This document shows, in pieces, positions 21,542 to 31,128 of a stretch of DNA of 43,910 bases. The position numbers and the translations under genes are program-made. The stretch spans positions 1 through 43,910 of IMG/VR virus record IMGVR_UViG_3300041402_000278; one strand, given 5' to 3'. The notes below the pieces were generated by a model. It was given only the letters and a program-made list of their open reading frames with translations. It made no database searches and was not told the DNA's origin. How positions within the stretch are numbered: position 1 is the first letter of the stretch; each line of letters opens with the position of its first letter. Origin of the DNA: a virus.

Positions 21542-24213
21542 TAGGGAACCACCACTGTTTGGGCATAATAGAAGCCGTTCTCAATAGCCCAGTCGCTATG
21601 ATAGCGGCCAGACGGAGGCAGGAAGCCGCCGAAGCACCTGACGTGATGGTTGATCGCCACACGGACAGTGTCCCCAACAGTGATGGGGACCGTCGTGAGA
21701 AGCTCAAAACTGCTGGTCGTGAACGAGGCTTGTGTATCGTGCAACGTCCAAGCTCCACCCGTGGTGACGTTCCGAAGGTAGATGTGAGTCGTGTGGCCTG
21801 ATGGCGGGTTGGCTGGACAGTTTCTCGGGTCGGTGGGCGTGACTGCGTTGGACCAGCTTATGCTCACGGTGGCCAAGAGAAAAGTCCTTCTCACGGTCAA
21901 GCTAATTATGCTATCGGTGAGGGGTGGGTCGGGGCCGAGGTAGCACGGCGCCACCAGACTGAGGATACCGAGGTTAGCACCCTTCCTGAAGCGCATCTGG
22001 TAGTTGTTCAACTGCTCTTTCTGGGGGATCGGGACGGGTTGATCCTCTTCGTATTCGTCAAGGAAGCTGTTGGGGTATCCGGGGCTCCCCGAGTTGATGA
22101 CGGCACGTAGCGTGAAGGGCAGAAGGACGGTGCCCCTGGCGGGCTTGGCACCGAAGCCATCCGGGTCCGTGGTATCACCCGCCTCCGTGATGAAGTGGAA
22201 GACCTCGATGTCGAGCAATTCGTGGCCAGCAGGCAGGACCATCGGGAGCGTCAGTGTGTGGTCGTCACTATTGAGAACATCCCAGACCCCATGATTGTCT
22301 CCCGGTCGCGGTGTGAGGACGATACGGCCCGCGAGCGTCTCGGTGGTGCCCTGGCTGGCGAACGTCGGGGTGTCCCACAGATCGGGATCTGGGTCGCTGT
22401 AGCCAGGCGAGAAGAGACCGCCCAGCCGGTAGCGGAGACTGAACTTGTAGTTCGTGAGCGGTTGGATCGCTTTCCCGGAGGACTGGTTCTCCAGGGTGAC
22501 GTTGATGAACTGTGGTGCAGGGAATAGACCGTCAGCCGGGAAGATGCCGCAGAAGGTGTAGTTCGCACCGCCATCGTCGGAAACGTGGACCTCGATGTCT
22601 TCGCCTCCAAGCTGGCCGATGTTGTCGAATTTGATCCCGACGTTGATGTATGACTTGCCGATGCCGTTGATGGTGACGGGGGTGTTCCAAGAGGCGTTCG
22701 CCATCGTCTCCTGCAGGGGTCTGCCGTTCCCGAAGAAGCCGTCAGCGAGCCTCCCGGAAGCCTCCACTGTCAGCAGCGGGCTCAACGGTGGAAGGGCAGG
22801 CCCCGCCGTCATGTCGGAATTGACCGTCATGGAGAGCGCGTAGTCTGTGCCCGGTACGCCCGTGAGGGTGATGGCCGCGATCAGGTTGTCTGCTGAGTCC
22901 TGGTCGGTCGCTCCGATCTGCACGTTCCCATCTACGTCCGTCAGGACGGTCTGCCAGATGTAGGTCTTATTGTTCACCAAGACCGTCTCGTTATTGAGCG
23001 CATTGCCGGTGAACGTGAGGATGCCACGGGCTTCCTCATCGAAGTCGAGGTTCTCCGGGGCTCCGGCGGGTGGCCCGCCGCCGCCTGCCGTGGACTGGGT
23101 CGCGAAGAACAAGCCTCCGCACTGTGCAGTTTCCCCAAGCTCGTAGTAGCTCCACCGTGGCCTGTTGGGGTCTCGGATCGAGAGCGCGTACACCCGCCGT
23201 CCCCACACGAATTGCACGACTCGGGTGGCCGGATCGTACTCCGCGAAGGCGTCCTGGGGATCTGATTCAGCGACCAGCCCAGATGGATCGGGACCACCGA
23301 TATCGAGGGGGATCGCGATGTCGTCTGACGGACCCCCGGCGGTGAGCCTTGGCCCTTGGGTAGACCAGAAGAACACCGTACCAGCCACGCTCACCGCCAG
23401 CCTGCTGCTCACACATCCGAAGAGTGAGTCCGCCAGCCGGATACCGAAGGTATCGGGGCTGTAACCGAAGATCTCGTAGATCTCGTTTTCCTTGAAGACC
23501 ATGAGGCTTGGGCCTGCAGATCGGCAAACCATCACCGTCTCGCCCTGCTGCCCGGCCTCGAAGAACGCGAAGTCCTCGAACACCGGAGCGTCTCCGGAAT
23601 TACTGACCCTCACCACGTCTCCGCGAACGGGGTCGCTGAAGCTGCCGTAGCCCCAGCCGAAGATGTAGCTCAGATGCCTGACGACCCCCCGGAAGAACAC
23701 GTCCTGCTGTCCGTTGACCCCATCCAAATCGGCCCGCAGATCGGCCAGGTTCGGGAACCCGCTGGGATCGTAGATCTGGGTGACGAGCCGGGAAGTCGGG
23801 TTCGGCTCATCGTGGGCGATTAACATCTTATTGCCCGAGTCGGCTCCGACGATGATCGGCGGCACGAACGTAGCTCCACCGTCGAGCGTCCCGAGTTGGC
23901 CAACGGGTATCGGGAGGGTGCCGTCGATCAGCAGCCGGTTGAGCCAGATCTCTCGATTCGTGCCGCCGGTCGTGTTGTATCCGATACCCATGGCTGCAGC
24001 CTCGGAGCGCAGCGGAGCGAGCATCACAGTCACGTCGAGATCGGCAAGGGAGCCGTCCTGAAGGACGCTGACCGAGGCTTGACCCTGTCTAACCTGGGCC
24101 TTCCCATCGAACAGATGGACGTTCCTTAGATCCTCGAAGCTCGTGGGCTGCACGACCATGATACCTTTGGAGCGTTCGAGTCCTTGGCCGTATGGCAGTC
24201 TGATGATGCTCAT
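21541..24213 (-). CDS. Large tail protein, nozzle/propeller-like (890 aa)
   Basis: The N-terminal 400 residues contain repeated strand-turn units such as 'VFKENEIYEIFGYSPDTFGI' then 'GCVSSRLAVSVAGTVFFWSTQGPRLTAGG'. This resembles the beta-propeller of podovirus tail nozzle or tubular B / stabilisation-type proteins, where a checked GCVS-x-R and 'VFFWS-x-x-G' pattern recurs. The C-terminal half (about 400-890) is a series of Ig- or jelly-roll-like beta segments, the last resembling a fibronectin-type strand set (FLLATVSISWSNAVTP). The ATG at 24213 overlaps the previous stop; an in-frame TTG at 24231 is less likely. Family naming is inference. Confidence 0.65.
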   Translation of the reverse strand: MSIIRLPYGQGLERSKGIMVVQPTSFEDLRNVHLFDGKAQVRQGQASVSVLQDGSLADLDVTVMLAPLRSEAAAMGIGYNTTGGTNREIWLNRLLIDGTLPIPVGQLGTLDGGATFVPPIIVGADSGNKMLIAHDEPNPTSRLVTQIYDPSGFPNLADLRADLDGVNGQQDVFFRGVVRHLSYIFGWGYGSFSDPVRGDVVRVSNSGDAPVFEDFAFFEAGQQGETVMVCRSAGPSLMVFKENEIYEIFGYSPDTFGIRLADSLFGCVSSRLAVSVAGTVFFWSTQGPRLTAGGPSDDIAIPLDIGGPDPSGLVAESDPQDAFAEYDPATRVVQFVWGRRVYALSIRDPNRPRWSYYELGETAQCGGLFFATQSTAGGGGPPAGAPENLDFDEEARGILTFTGNALNNETVLVNNKTYIWQTVLTDVDGNVQIGATDQDSADNLIAAITLTGVPGTDYALSMTVNSDMTAGPALPPLSPLLTVEASGRLADGFFGNGRPLQETMANASWNTPVTINGIGKSYINVGIKFDNIGQLGGEDIEVHVSDDGGANYTFCGIFPADGLFPAPQFINVTLENQSSGKAIQPLTNYKFSLRYRLGGLFSPGYSDPDPDLWDTPTFASQGTTETLAGRIVLTPRPGDNHGVWDVLNSDDHTLTLPMVLPAGHELLDIEVFHFITEAGDTTDPDGFGAKPARGTVLLPFTLRAVINSGSPGYPNSFLDEYEEDQPVPIPQKEQLNNYQMRFRKGANLGILSLVAPCYLGPDPPLTDSIISLTVRRTFLLATVSISWSNAVTPTDPRNCPANPPSGHTTHIYLRNVTTGGAWTLHDTQASFTTSSFELLTTVPITVGDTVRVAINHHVRCFGGFLPPSGRYHSDWAIENGFYYAQTVVVP

Positions 24214-26675
24214 CAGGGGTTCGGTGTCCAAAGGGTTGAGGGTTGCTCACCGGGCACAGGAGGCGCTGCCAAAAGAGGATCGGCGCTGAACGACAGAAAA
24301 GCAATCCGTTGCTCAGTCTCAGCCCCAGCGTTCCCCGGCATCGCCCAACCGATGGCTGCAGCGAGCCACGCGAAGGAGCGAGGCTGTCCGATGTTCGAGC
24401 CATCGACTGACGCGGGCTCATCTGCCAGATCTCCGAACCAAGCCGTGACGAAGAAGTCGTCCTGGGTAGCGGGGAGGGTAGCGTTCGGCACCCTGCGGGC
24501 TCTGACCCAAACCCAGGCACCGTCCTGCCAGGCTTCCTGTGTGTTGCCTGTGACCGCTGTGCTTGAACTTCCGTTGCCGGTAACGAACAGCCCACTGAGT
24601 TCATCTGGGTCGAGACGGAAGAGCCCGCCACTCCAATTATCGAAAGTCGGGGCGGTCGTCCCCTCCATGTTGGCAGCGGGTCCTAACAGCTTGCGACCAT
24701 TCACGGGTGTGTCGAGCCAGACGCGAGCCAGAAGCTCACCGCCCGCTGAATCCATCAGCCCGAAGAACGAGTCGAGTCCGAAGCCCCACGACTGGAAGCC
24801 CTGCCCAAACATCGTGAAGTAGTTGCCCTCGACTACGTCGTTGGCGATGGCATTTGTGCCGGGAGATGGACTACCGCCACCATACGCCGTGATGCCCGCA
24901 GGCTGACCACTCGCCACCGCGAACTCACTGAAGTCGGTGAACCCCACCTGGATGTTGTTTTTGAGGAACGGCTCACCACTCGCCGCCCCAGGCGCGGTCC
25001 AGGCCGTAGCCACATTGACCTGTGTACCCTCCGGGGTCCACTTGCGGAGGAAGTCGAAGCCGAAGGTGTCGTGGAGGAACCGCTCCATATCCAGGATCTC
25101 GGCGTTCGTCGCGGCCCTGGAGTAGCCACCGATCCAGGCGATGAGACGATCCTTGCCCCAGATGGTCCCACCCGGCAAACCTAGCTCTGGACTGCCGGTG
25201 TTCTGGCTGCGTCCGATCGCGCCTGGTGACCAGGACACCTGGTCTTTGATGAAGCTGGGCACGGAGGCCACTTGTTCGCCGTTCAACCGTATCAACATCC
25301 CCTCGGGGTCCTGTCCCGAACTACCGTTCGTGCTCCTCACCGTGATGAGGAGTTTCTCGCCCTCCACCACGGTTCCAGGGGCGGTGATGATGTTCGTCAC
25401 GACCGCCGTGGGGATGGTCTCGGTGCCGAACCCCCAGAGGATCTCCCCGGTCGGAAAGACGCACACGTCCATCTCACGCGGCGGTGTGCCCCCGAATTGA
25501 GAACCGATGAACGCACCCCCTGAAGAGAGGTCGATGATCCGGCCCACGATGAAGAGGGTTACCTCCTGGCCCGCCCACACGGTTGAGTCCGTGTAGCCCA
25601 TCGACTCCTCGTTGTCGGGCGGGAACCCCGTTTCAGCGTCCAGGAACTCCACGGACGGAATCCCCGATCCCGGAGCCCAACGATCAAACCGCACCGTGGG
25701 CGGGTCTGTGGGCGGTGCGAGGTCTATGGCGTCGTTAGCGTTGCCGGATTGGTCGGCCCACGTCAGCACGGGATCGCCGTCACTCAGGATCAGGGGAAGA
25801 GTGCGGGCGTCGAGTTCGATCTCTGGGTCAGCGATTGTGGGCTTCACCGCCGGTCCCGATGGAGGGGGACTCGGCTGCGGTCCTGCCGGGAACCACTTCG
25901 AGAGGAAGTCGAAGCCCCAGATCTCGGAGAGCCACGCCTCCATGTCGAGGATCTCTTGGTCCGTGGCCCCCTGCTGGAAGGCAAGGGCGTGAGCCACCAG
26001 CCCGTCATCGGTGTCGATTGGGCCGGGATAGATACCCGTACTCGGAATGTTGATCCTGCTGAATCGTGGGCCGAACCAGAAGTCCAACCATCCAGAAGAC
26101 AGGCTGCTGGCTACCTCCACCCCGTTCACTCGGATGATCGTCGGGCCGGAAGAGACCCCTGGCGACTGTGGTGTGTCGAGCCTCCTGGCCGTGATGATGA
26201 ACCGATCTCCCGGCTGCACAATGCCCGGCACTGATCTCGTGTTGGACCCAGTCTGGGCACCGTTGCGTCCGAGCATGAACCAGACTGAGCCATCGGTCGA
26301 GATGAAGAGGTAGAGGCCGACCGGGGGGTTGATCCCATCCGGACTGCCCCAAAACGACTGGCCTTGTATCAGGTTGGTGGCCTGGCCCACCACGAACAGC
26401 GTGATCCCGGTGCCGCTCCCCCCGAAGGCGATCGGCATGGTGTAGTTGTCATTTTGGGGGGTGTTGTCAAACCGCACAGCCGGAAGGGTCGCGCTCCACG
26501 GTGTACCGGCCCCTCCAGCCGCCTGATAGGTGCCTGCACCCTGAGACTGCGCGAGGGAGTTCGTGCCGAGCGGAGACACGTCCGTCCAGGACGCCACCGT
26601 AGCCAGGTCCCCCAGCACGAGACTCCGTGCATCGTACTCGCCCCGAGGGTTGAGGATGAGGGGCTTGGTGGCCAT
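24213..26675 (-). CDS. Lectin-like (concanavalin/LamG-type) tail or adhesin protein (820 aa)
   Basis: Two related domains in tandem, each about 260 residues. Both start with an 'E-(Y/L)-DAR-(S/T)-L' element followed by 'V-(A/L)-(S/T)-W-(T/A)-D' and a beta-rich body with 'ITLFVVGQ' or 'VTLFIVGR'. Both end with 'EILDME-x-(W/F)-L ... FGFDFL-x-KW'. This is the layout of concanavalin-A-like/LamG carbohydrate-binding modules. The C-terminal 260 residues differ and may be a third beta domain. A surface-binding role in the tail is likely from the fold and neighbours. It is a strong candidate for host recognition, though tail-fibre genes near 37-40 kb are rivals. Confidence 0.7.
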   Translation of the reverse strand: MATKPLILNPRGEYDARSLVLGDLATVASWTDVSPLGTNSLAQSQGAGTYQAAGGAGTPWSATLPAVRFDNTPQNDNYTMPIAFGGSGTGITLFVVGQATNLIQGQSFWGSPDGINPPVGLYLFISTDGSVWFMLGRNGAQTGSNTRSVPGIVQPGDRFIITARRLDTPQSPGVSSGPTIIRVNGVEVASSLSSGWLDFWFGPRFSRINIPSTGIYPGPIDTDDGLVAHALAFQQGATDQEILDMEAWLSEIWGFDFLSKWFPAGPQPSPPPSGPAVKPTIADPEIELDARTLPLILSDGDPVLTWADQSGNANDAIDLAPPTDPPTVRFDRWAPGSGIPSVEFLDAETGFPPDNEESMGYTDSTVWAGQEVTLFIVGRIIDLSSGGAFIGSQFGGTPPREMDVCVFPTGEILWGFGTETIPTAVVTNIITAPGTVVEGEKLLITVRSTNGSSGQDPEGMLIRLNGEQVASVPSFIKDQVSWSPGAIGRSQNTGSPELGLPGGTIWGKDRLIAWIGGYSRAATNAEILDMERFLHDTFGFDFLRKWTPEGTQVNVATAWTAPGAASGEPFLKNNIQVGFTDFSEFAVASGQPAGITAYGGGSPSPGTNAIANDVVEGNYFTMFGQGFQSWGFGLDSFFGLMDSAGGELLARVWLDTPVNGRKLLGPAANMEGTTAPTFDNWSGGLFRLDPDELSGLFVTGNGSSSTAVTGNTQEAWQDGAWVWVRARRVPNATLPATQDDFFVTAWFGDLADEPASVDGSNIGQPRSFAWLAAAIGWAMPGNAGAETEQRIAFLSFSADPLLAAPPVPGEQPSTLWTPNP

Positions 26676-26678
26676 CGC

Positions 26679-27377
26679 CTAGAACCTCTGAGCGCCGCGC
26701 ACGTCTCCGAAGCGGGATAGCTGGGCACCAGCATAGTCCACGACTTCCGCCATGAAGGCGCCCTGTGTCTCGTCCTCTTCCTCACTCAGAACCGCGAGTG
26801 CAGGAGCCTTGGTTTCTGGAGCTAGTTCGACGGTTTGTTTCAGCATCCACTTCACCAAGTCGATGACGAGAAGCTCCTGGTACACGTCGGGCAATTCAGC
26901 CACTTCGGTCCCGTCCAAGGGGGTAGCTGAGTTCTGCGGTCGATACCCGTAGAAGACGAGGATGGTGGCCACTCCCGAGACCTCCAGGCCCACGCTCGTG
27001 AGGACGAAGTTCCTGAGCGTCATACGAGGCGCTAGAGCGGCGGCGATGTCATGGATGGACACGACGTTGATTTCATCGCCCGCGACCAGCGAAGGGTGTG
27101 TTCCGGGGTCCAGAACCTCTACTCGGGAGACGTTGGCTGCGGGATCTACGTCTACAGCCGACTCCATATCCTTCAGGTCTGCCGAGAGAGTGACGGCGTC
27201 CACCACACCGCTGGCAGAGACCCCGAAGTAATCGGGGTTCACCCGACTCGCTGCAGAGAAGATCTCCTGCTGGCGGATCTCGATACGACGGAACAGCACA
27301 CGAGCCGTCGAGGGGAACGTGGCCCCGAAGTCTACAGCCCGAGCCTTCGCGTTATCTACGATCTCCTGGAAGGTCAT
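26679..27377 (-). CDS. Neck/tail-adapter-type protein, paralogue 3 (232 aa)
   Basis: Unrecognised by name, but shares a layout with the two genes upstream: 'TFQEIVDNA', then 'VLFRRIEIRQQEIFSAASRVNPDYF', a beta segment ('VSRVEVLD'), and near the C-terminus 'LPDVYQELLVIDLVKWML'. These line up with corresponding parts of the 227-aa and 394-aa neighbours. Proteins of this size between capsid and tail genes are often neck or adapter components that gate the portal. Function is inferred from position and repetition. Ends four bases before the lectin-like gene. Confidence 0.6.
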   Translation of the reverse strand: MTFQEIVDNAKARAVDFGATFPSTARVLFRRIEIRQQEIFSAASRVNPDYFGVSASGVVDAVTLSADLKDMESAVDVDPAANVSRVEVLDPGTHPSLVAGDEINVVSIHDIAAALAPRMTLRNFVLTSVGLEVSGVATILVFYGYRPQNSATPLDGTEVAELPDVYQELLVIDLVKWMLKQTVELAPETKAPALAVLSEEEDETQGAFMAEVVDYAGAQLSRFGDVRGAQRF

Positions 27378-28060
27378 CAGGCTCCCCCGGTGAGCATCGG
27401 CAGCAGGGTCTCAACCTCCACCATCTTACGGTGGCCAAAGCGGCGCTGCAGATTCGCAGTCGAGTGCTGGAGATATTGGAAGTAGACCGTAGCCCACTGG
27501 TTCCGCTCTGCCTTCAGGGCCGCAAGCTCCTCGGCTCGCCCGTCCTTCAGGGCCAGGTAGATGGCAAGCTCGAAGATCAGCAGGTCGCTGTAGGCGTCAT
27601 CCCAGTCGGGATCGAGAACCCCGGTCAGGTCGTCAGGATTGGGATCTTCGGGTCTCTTCGAGAACCAGAACGTCAGGGTGTCCGTGGCTCCCGGTGGGTT
27701 GGTCTGTCCAGGCGAGGCGGTGAAGAGCCCACTGAACTCGTAGACGGCGATCTGTGGATCTGCCGCCAGCCGGTCGTCATAGGGCACGACCACGACTTCA
27801 ACAAAGCTGGCGTCCTCGATCCGGAAGATGGCATTTGCAGCTTCAGGCCGCTCCCACTGGCTGGCCACCCCAACTACATCCAGGGTGTCCGAATAGTGGA
27901 TGGGGTTCGCCCGAGCGGCGAAGGCGTAGATCCCCGCGAGCTTCCGCTTCACGACCGCGAGAAGCTCCGTGGCCTCCGTGGCGATCGTGGATGGCTGGTT
28001 CTGGGTGCTGGCCCCGTAAGCCCCGTCGAGGATGTCCTGTACGGTGGTCGTAGCAGCCAT
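27377..28060 (-). CDS. Neck/tail-adapter-type protein, paralogue 2 (227 aa)
   Basis: Contains 'TVQDILDGAYG', then 'ELLAVVKRKLAGIYAFAARANPIHYSD', a beta region with 'ANAIFRIEDASFVEVVVV', and 'WDDAYSDLLIFELAIYLAL' towards the end, followed by a coiled region ('EELAALKAERNQW'). These match the order of motifs in the flanking genes, so it is a paralogue of both. Likely a ring or adapter component at the head-tail junction. The gene overlaps its neighbours by a base on each side. Confidence 0.6.
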   Translation of the reverse strand: MAATTTVQDILDGAYGASTQNQPSTIATEATELLAVVKRKLAGIYAFAARANPIHYSDTLDVVGVASQWERPEAANAIFRIEDASFVEVVVVPYDDRLAADPQIAVYEFSGLFTASPGQTNPPGATDTLTFWFSKRPEDPNPDDLTGVLDPDWDDAYSDLLIFELAIYLALKDGRAEELAALKAERNQWATVYFQYLQHSTANLQRRFGHRKMVEVETLLPMLTGGA

Positions 28061-29244
28061 TACCAGCCCCCTGGAAAGACATCGCGGGTCATGGAGACCT
28101 CTGCACCCTTCTGCTGGGCTACGGCAGCTAGGAAGTTCCTCTCGTCCGCTTCTCCCACAACGGCCACCCCGGTGAGGGGTGGAGTCATCCGCATCGCCAT
28201 CTTCGTCACCAGATGCCCGACGTAGGTGTCCATGCCGAAGTCAGGCAGCATGAGCGGATCGTTCAGGCCCACGAGATCTCTCGGGGTCAGGACCATTTGG
28301 AGCCGCAACTGGTTGTAGGAATTGTAGTTCTCTGCTCGTCTCCCGAGGAACAGACTTCCGCCCTGCAGATATGCGAACTTCCGGGGCTGCTCGAAGTCCG
28401 ACTGGAAGGTGGCATTCACTAGATCTATCGGCTCCCGGATCTGGCCGTTCTCGGTGATGAGCGTCGGACTCGGGAGCATGTAGGTGAACGATGGGAGCTT
28501 CACGCCAGCCGCGAAGTCGGCCAGCGGGAGCGAGACGTACAGGTTCGAGGCACAGAGGGCTGGGTTGGACTGAGCGATCTTGGCGAAGATGGCCCGCTGA
28601 TAGCTTGAGAGCAGCCGCAGCATCGTTCCGTTCGGGTGCATCCTCGGGTCGAACAAGGGGTGTACGTCTCGCGCCTCTTGGATCACCTGGCCAGCCGTGA
28701 TGCTCCCAAGGCTGCAGGTCTCGATGAACACCGCTGGCACACACGAGAGAACCTCGATCCATGAGATGTGGCCCACGGCGGTAGCGTCCGCCGAGTTGGG
28801 CGTCATCTCGATGTAGATCCCGAAGGCGTCCGCCGTTCCGGCGAAGTCCTCGTAGTCGAAGACGATGTCGAAGGTGACGAACTCCGTCGTGTCCAGGTCC
28901 GAGATCGCGGTCCCAACCAGGCTTCGCTCGAAGAGCAGCGTCGGGTCATCCCCGGTCAGGTCGGCGGCATCTGCAAGCCCAACCCGCACGGTGTCGGGGA
29001 CGACGGTGAGAACCTCACTCCAGCGCATTGTCACACGTATCTCGATGCGTCCGGATGACCCATAAGGGATCTCCAGATCGCCCAGCCCGAGTGCGACCTG
29101 TGGGTCTTCAGCACCCGGAACCGGCGCCACGATGAACGTCAGGTCATCGCGAGCTACGTCGTCAACGTCCGAGAACAGCGGCGACGTAGTCCAGCCGGGA
29201 GCCGGGAAGCTGGCGATGTCAGATGTTGGCCTCACCAAGCCCAT
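28060..29244 (-). CDS. Neck-type protein with N-terminal beta domain, paralogue 1 (394 aa)
   Basis: The N-terminal ~170 residues are a beta-sandwich-like domain absent from the two smaller paralogues. The rest carries the shared pattern: 'ITAGQVIQEARDVHPLFDP', 'LRLLSSYQRAIFAKIAQSNPAL', a strand-rich middle, and 'TYVGHLVTKMAMRM' followed by a helix ('ERNFLAAVAQQKGAEV'). It may therefore be a head-tail junction protein carrying an extra decoration domain fused to the ring core. The last 20 residues are distinct. Function is inferred. Confidence 0.6.
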   Translation of the reverse strand: MGLVRPTSDIASFPAPGWTTSPLFSDVDDVARDDLTFIVAPVPGAEDPQVALGLGDLEIPYGSSGRIEIRVTMRWSEVLTVVPDTVRVGLADAADLTGDDPTLLFERSLVGTAISDLDTTEFVTFDIVFDYEDFAGTADAFGIYIEMTPNSADATAVGHISWIEVLSCVPAVFIETCSLGSITAGQVIQEARDVHPLFDPRMHPNGTMLRLLSSYQRAIFAKIAQSNPALCASNLYVSLPLADFAAGVKLPSFTYMLPSPTLITENGQIREPIDLVNATFQSDFEQPRKFAYLQGGSLFLGRRAENYNSYNQLRLQMVLTPRDLVGLNDPLMLPDFGMDTYVGHLVTKMAMRMTPPLTGVAVVGEADERNFLAAVAQQKGAEVSMTRDVFPGGW

Positions 29245-29247
29245 GAT

Positions 29248-29706
29248 CTACCCCTTTGGATTCAACGCTTTCTCGATATCCGACTTCCGATCCTCACGGT
29301 CCTCATGCTCCATCTCGAAGACCAGGAACAGCCTGAGCGCCGACTTCCTGGGTCCCGACGCCCTGGCGAATTCTGCAGAGTATAGCTGCTCGTAAAACGC
29401 CGGATTGCCCTCCAGCGCCGCCCCGAGTTCCTCCAGGTTCGTGCTCGTGGGAGCCTGGATCGTCTCGATCTCTGCCTCTGTCTCTGCCCGCTTTTCTGCA
29501 GCCTCTTCCCGCTTGGCTTGCTTCACGCCTGGGTCTGAACGCGAGTCGGGTGCCTGAGCGCCCTCATCCTGACGGGCTTCGAGCCTACGCTTCTGGAGAA
29601 TATCACCGATCACTCGTGGCCCGAAGTGGTTCGCACGGGTCTTCTCGACAGCCGCTTCCTCTTCGGCTTTTTCCTTGCCGATCACCCTGTTTCCGAAATG
29701 ACTCAC
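29248..29706 (-). CDS. Small charged protein with repeated HFGxRVIG motif (152 aa)
   Basis: Unrecognised. Two copies of an 8-residue motif occur in the first 40 residues: HFGNRVIG at 3-10 and HFGPRVIG around 27-34. A highly charged Glu/Arg/Lys-rich helical middle (about 40-90) follows and then a C-terminal helical part. A similar element (LGPRVTG) is present in the protein encoded at 43022-43570. It starts with a GTG at 29706. It lies among head-tail junction genes, so it is probably a virion or assembly protein. Confidence 0.55.
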   Translation of the reverse strand: MSHFGNRVIGKEKAEEEAAVEKTRANHFGPRVIGDILQKRRLEARQDEGAQAPDSRSDPGVKQAKREEAAEKRAETEAEIETIQAPTSTNLEELGAALEGNPAFYEQLYSAEFARASGPRKSALRLFLVFEMEHEDREDRKSDIEKALNPKG

Positions 29707-30233
29707 AGTTGAACTCCCACCGACACGGGTGCCGGATTCTGTTGAACGATTCGCTTGAACAGGTAGGCTGGATCTGCATAGTACGCATCAACCACAGCAG
29801 CGCGAGCCTTGGCGGTAATGTCGGAATCCAAGGTCCCTTCAATCGCAGCCCTCACGTCCTGGTCTCCCTCGTGGTACTGCTGATACCACCAGCAGCGATA
29901 GCGGAAGTCCTCGATGAGCTTGCCCCAATGGACCTCGCCCATCGGGAAATAATGCTTGCAGATGATCCCGAACCCTTGGCTCGCCAGCATGGCATTCCGG
30001 ATCTTCGGCCAGAAGTGTGCATCCTTCTTGTCGTGGCCGTCCTTCAGGTATTGTCGTAGGGCCTTGTTACCTTTCTCGACCCTCTCCCCAAGAGGCACGA
30101 CGCGACCAGCCCACCACCTACCTGGGCTGATCCCGACGCACTCCGCGTCCTGGTCGATCTCACGAAGTTGCTGCAAAACGTGATCCGGGGGAGCCTCAAA
30201 CTCCTCCGGCAGATCAATTAAACGCTTCTCCAC
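29703..30233 (-). CDS. Hypothetical protein of the head-tail region (176 aa)
   Basis: Unrecognised, helical and rich in Trp, Tyr, His and charged residues. Notable stretches are 'RYRCWWYQQYHEGDQDVRA' (about residues 110-128) and 'SPGRWWAGRVVPLGERV'. It begins at a GTG overlapping the preceding stop and ends overlapping the next gene. Position between the decoration-like protein and the neck proteins suggests an assembly or structural role, but there is no motif to support one. Confidence 0.55.
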   Translation of the reverse strand: MEKRLIDLPEEFEAPPDHVLQQLREIDQDAECVGISPGRWWAGRVVPLGERVEKGNKALRQYLKDGHDKKDAHFWPKIRNAMLASQGFGIICKHYFPMGEVHWGKLIEDFRYRCWWYQQYHEGDQDVRAAIEGTLDSDITAKARAAVVDAYYADPAYLFKRIVQQNPAPVSVGVQL

Positions 30234-31093
30234 TAGGGAACGAACTGGCTACTGGTCTGAGACACCGATACGTCGCCCAGACCCTCACCACCGATCGGCC
30301 ACGGGCGGTACGTCACGACGGCGGTTCCGTTGGTCAGAACTGCAGCCCCATCACTCCGGCTGCTCACGACCAGCAGATCCCCGCCGACGCCGCCTTTCCC
30401 GTTGATGATGTTGGTCATCGAGGCATCCTTCACCTTGCTGGCCAACACCGCGTTGACCTGCTGTGGGACCGCCGCGATGGGCAGCGTCACCACATGGCCA
30501 TCACGAGGAGCGGTGGCGATGACCACCGTTCCGACGTTCGTGAGCGTTGTGAGCGCAATGAAGTCCGCGCCGACCGCCTGGATGGTCATTATCCCGACCA
30601 CGCCCTGCCCTGCAGGAACTCTCGGGCAGTTGGCCAGGGCCAGCGCCTCGGTGGCGAAGGCCATGATCGGGGCCTGCGCCAGAGTCGTCTGAGCCTGCGC
30701 TCCGTCCAGCATGACGAGCACGACACCCCAGAACCCATCCAGCACCGTGAAGGCCGCTGAGAAGTCCGCTGTGGCGTCTGCAGCGACGTTCGTGAGAACG
30801 CCTAGATCGTTCTGCCAAAGCTCCTCGATGGTGAACGTGATGGCTGCGGCTGTTCCGAACTGAGGCTCGCCAACGACCGCCAGGGGCGGCACCGTCTGAG
30901 CCTTGAGAACGAGAGCCGCAGTCGCCACCACGTCGGCAAAAGACTGCAGATCTACGACCCGGTAATTGTAGCGCGGCTGGGTGGCGTAGATCGGCTCGTC
31001 CTGATCCACTCCTGCAGCCGGTACACGAGCTACGAGGGAGAGAGATCTGCGAGCGATCTGGGCATCCCTGTGGACATTGCGATCTTGAATCAT
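30233..31093 (-). CDS. Putative capsid decoration/structural protein (286 aa)
   Basis: Unrecognised, Ala/Val/Thr-rich and beta-rich, with several hydrophobic strand pairs (AAITFTIEELWQNDLG; GVVGIMTIQAVGADFIALTTLTNVGT). It is the first gene after the major capsid gene in transcription order, where decoration or accessory head proteins are usual. A GGGAG-type binding site lies upstream, and a 10-base-pair hairpin separates it from the capsid gene. The N-terminus is basic (IQDRNVHRDAQIARRS). Assigned by composition and position. Confidence 0.6.
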   Translation of the reverse strand: MIQDRNVHRDAQIARRSLSLVARVPAAGVDQDEPIYATQPRYNYRVVDLQSFADVVATAALVLKAQTVPPLAVVGEPQFGTAAAITFTIEELWQNDLGVLTNVAADATADFSAAFTVLDGFWGVVLVMLDGAQAQTTLAQAPIMAFATEALALANCPRVPAGQGVVGIMTIQAVGADFIALTTLTNVGTVVIATAPRDGHVVTLPIAAVPQQVNAVLASKVKDASMTNIINGKGGVGGDLLVVSSRSDGAAVLTNGTAVVTYRPWPIGGEGLGDVSVSQTSSQFVP

Positions 31094-31128
31094 GGTTTTC
31101 TACTCCCTGAGTAAGCAATGATGCGGCT

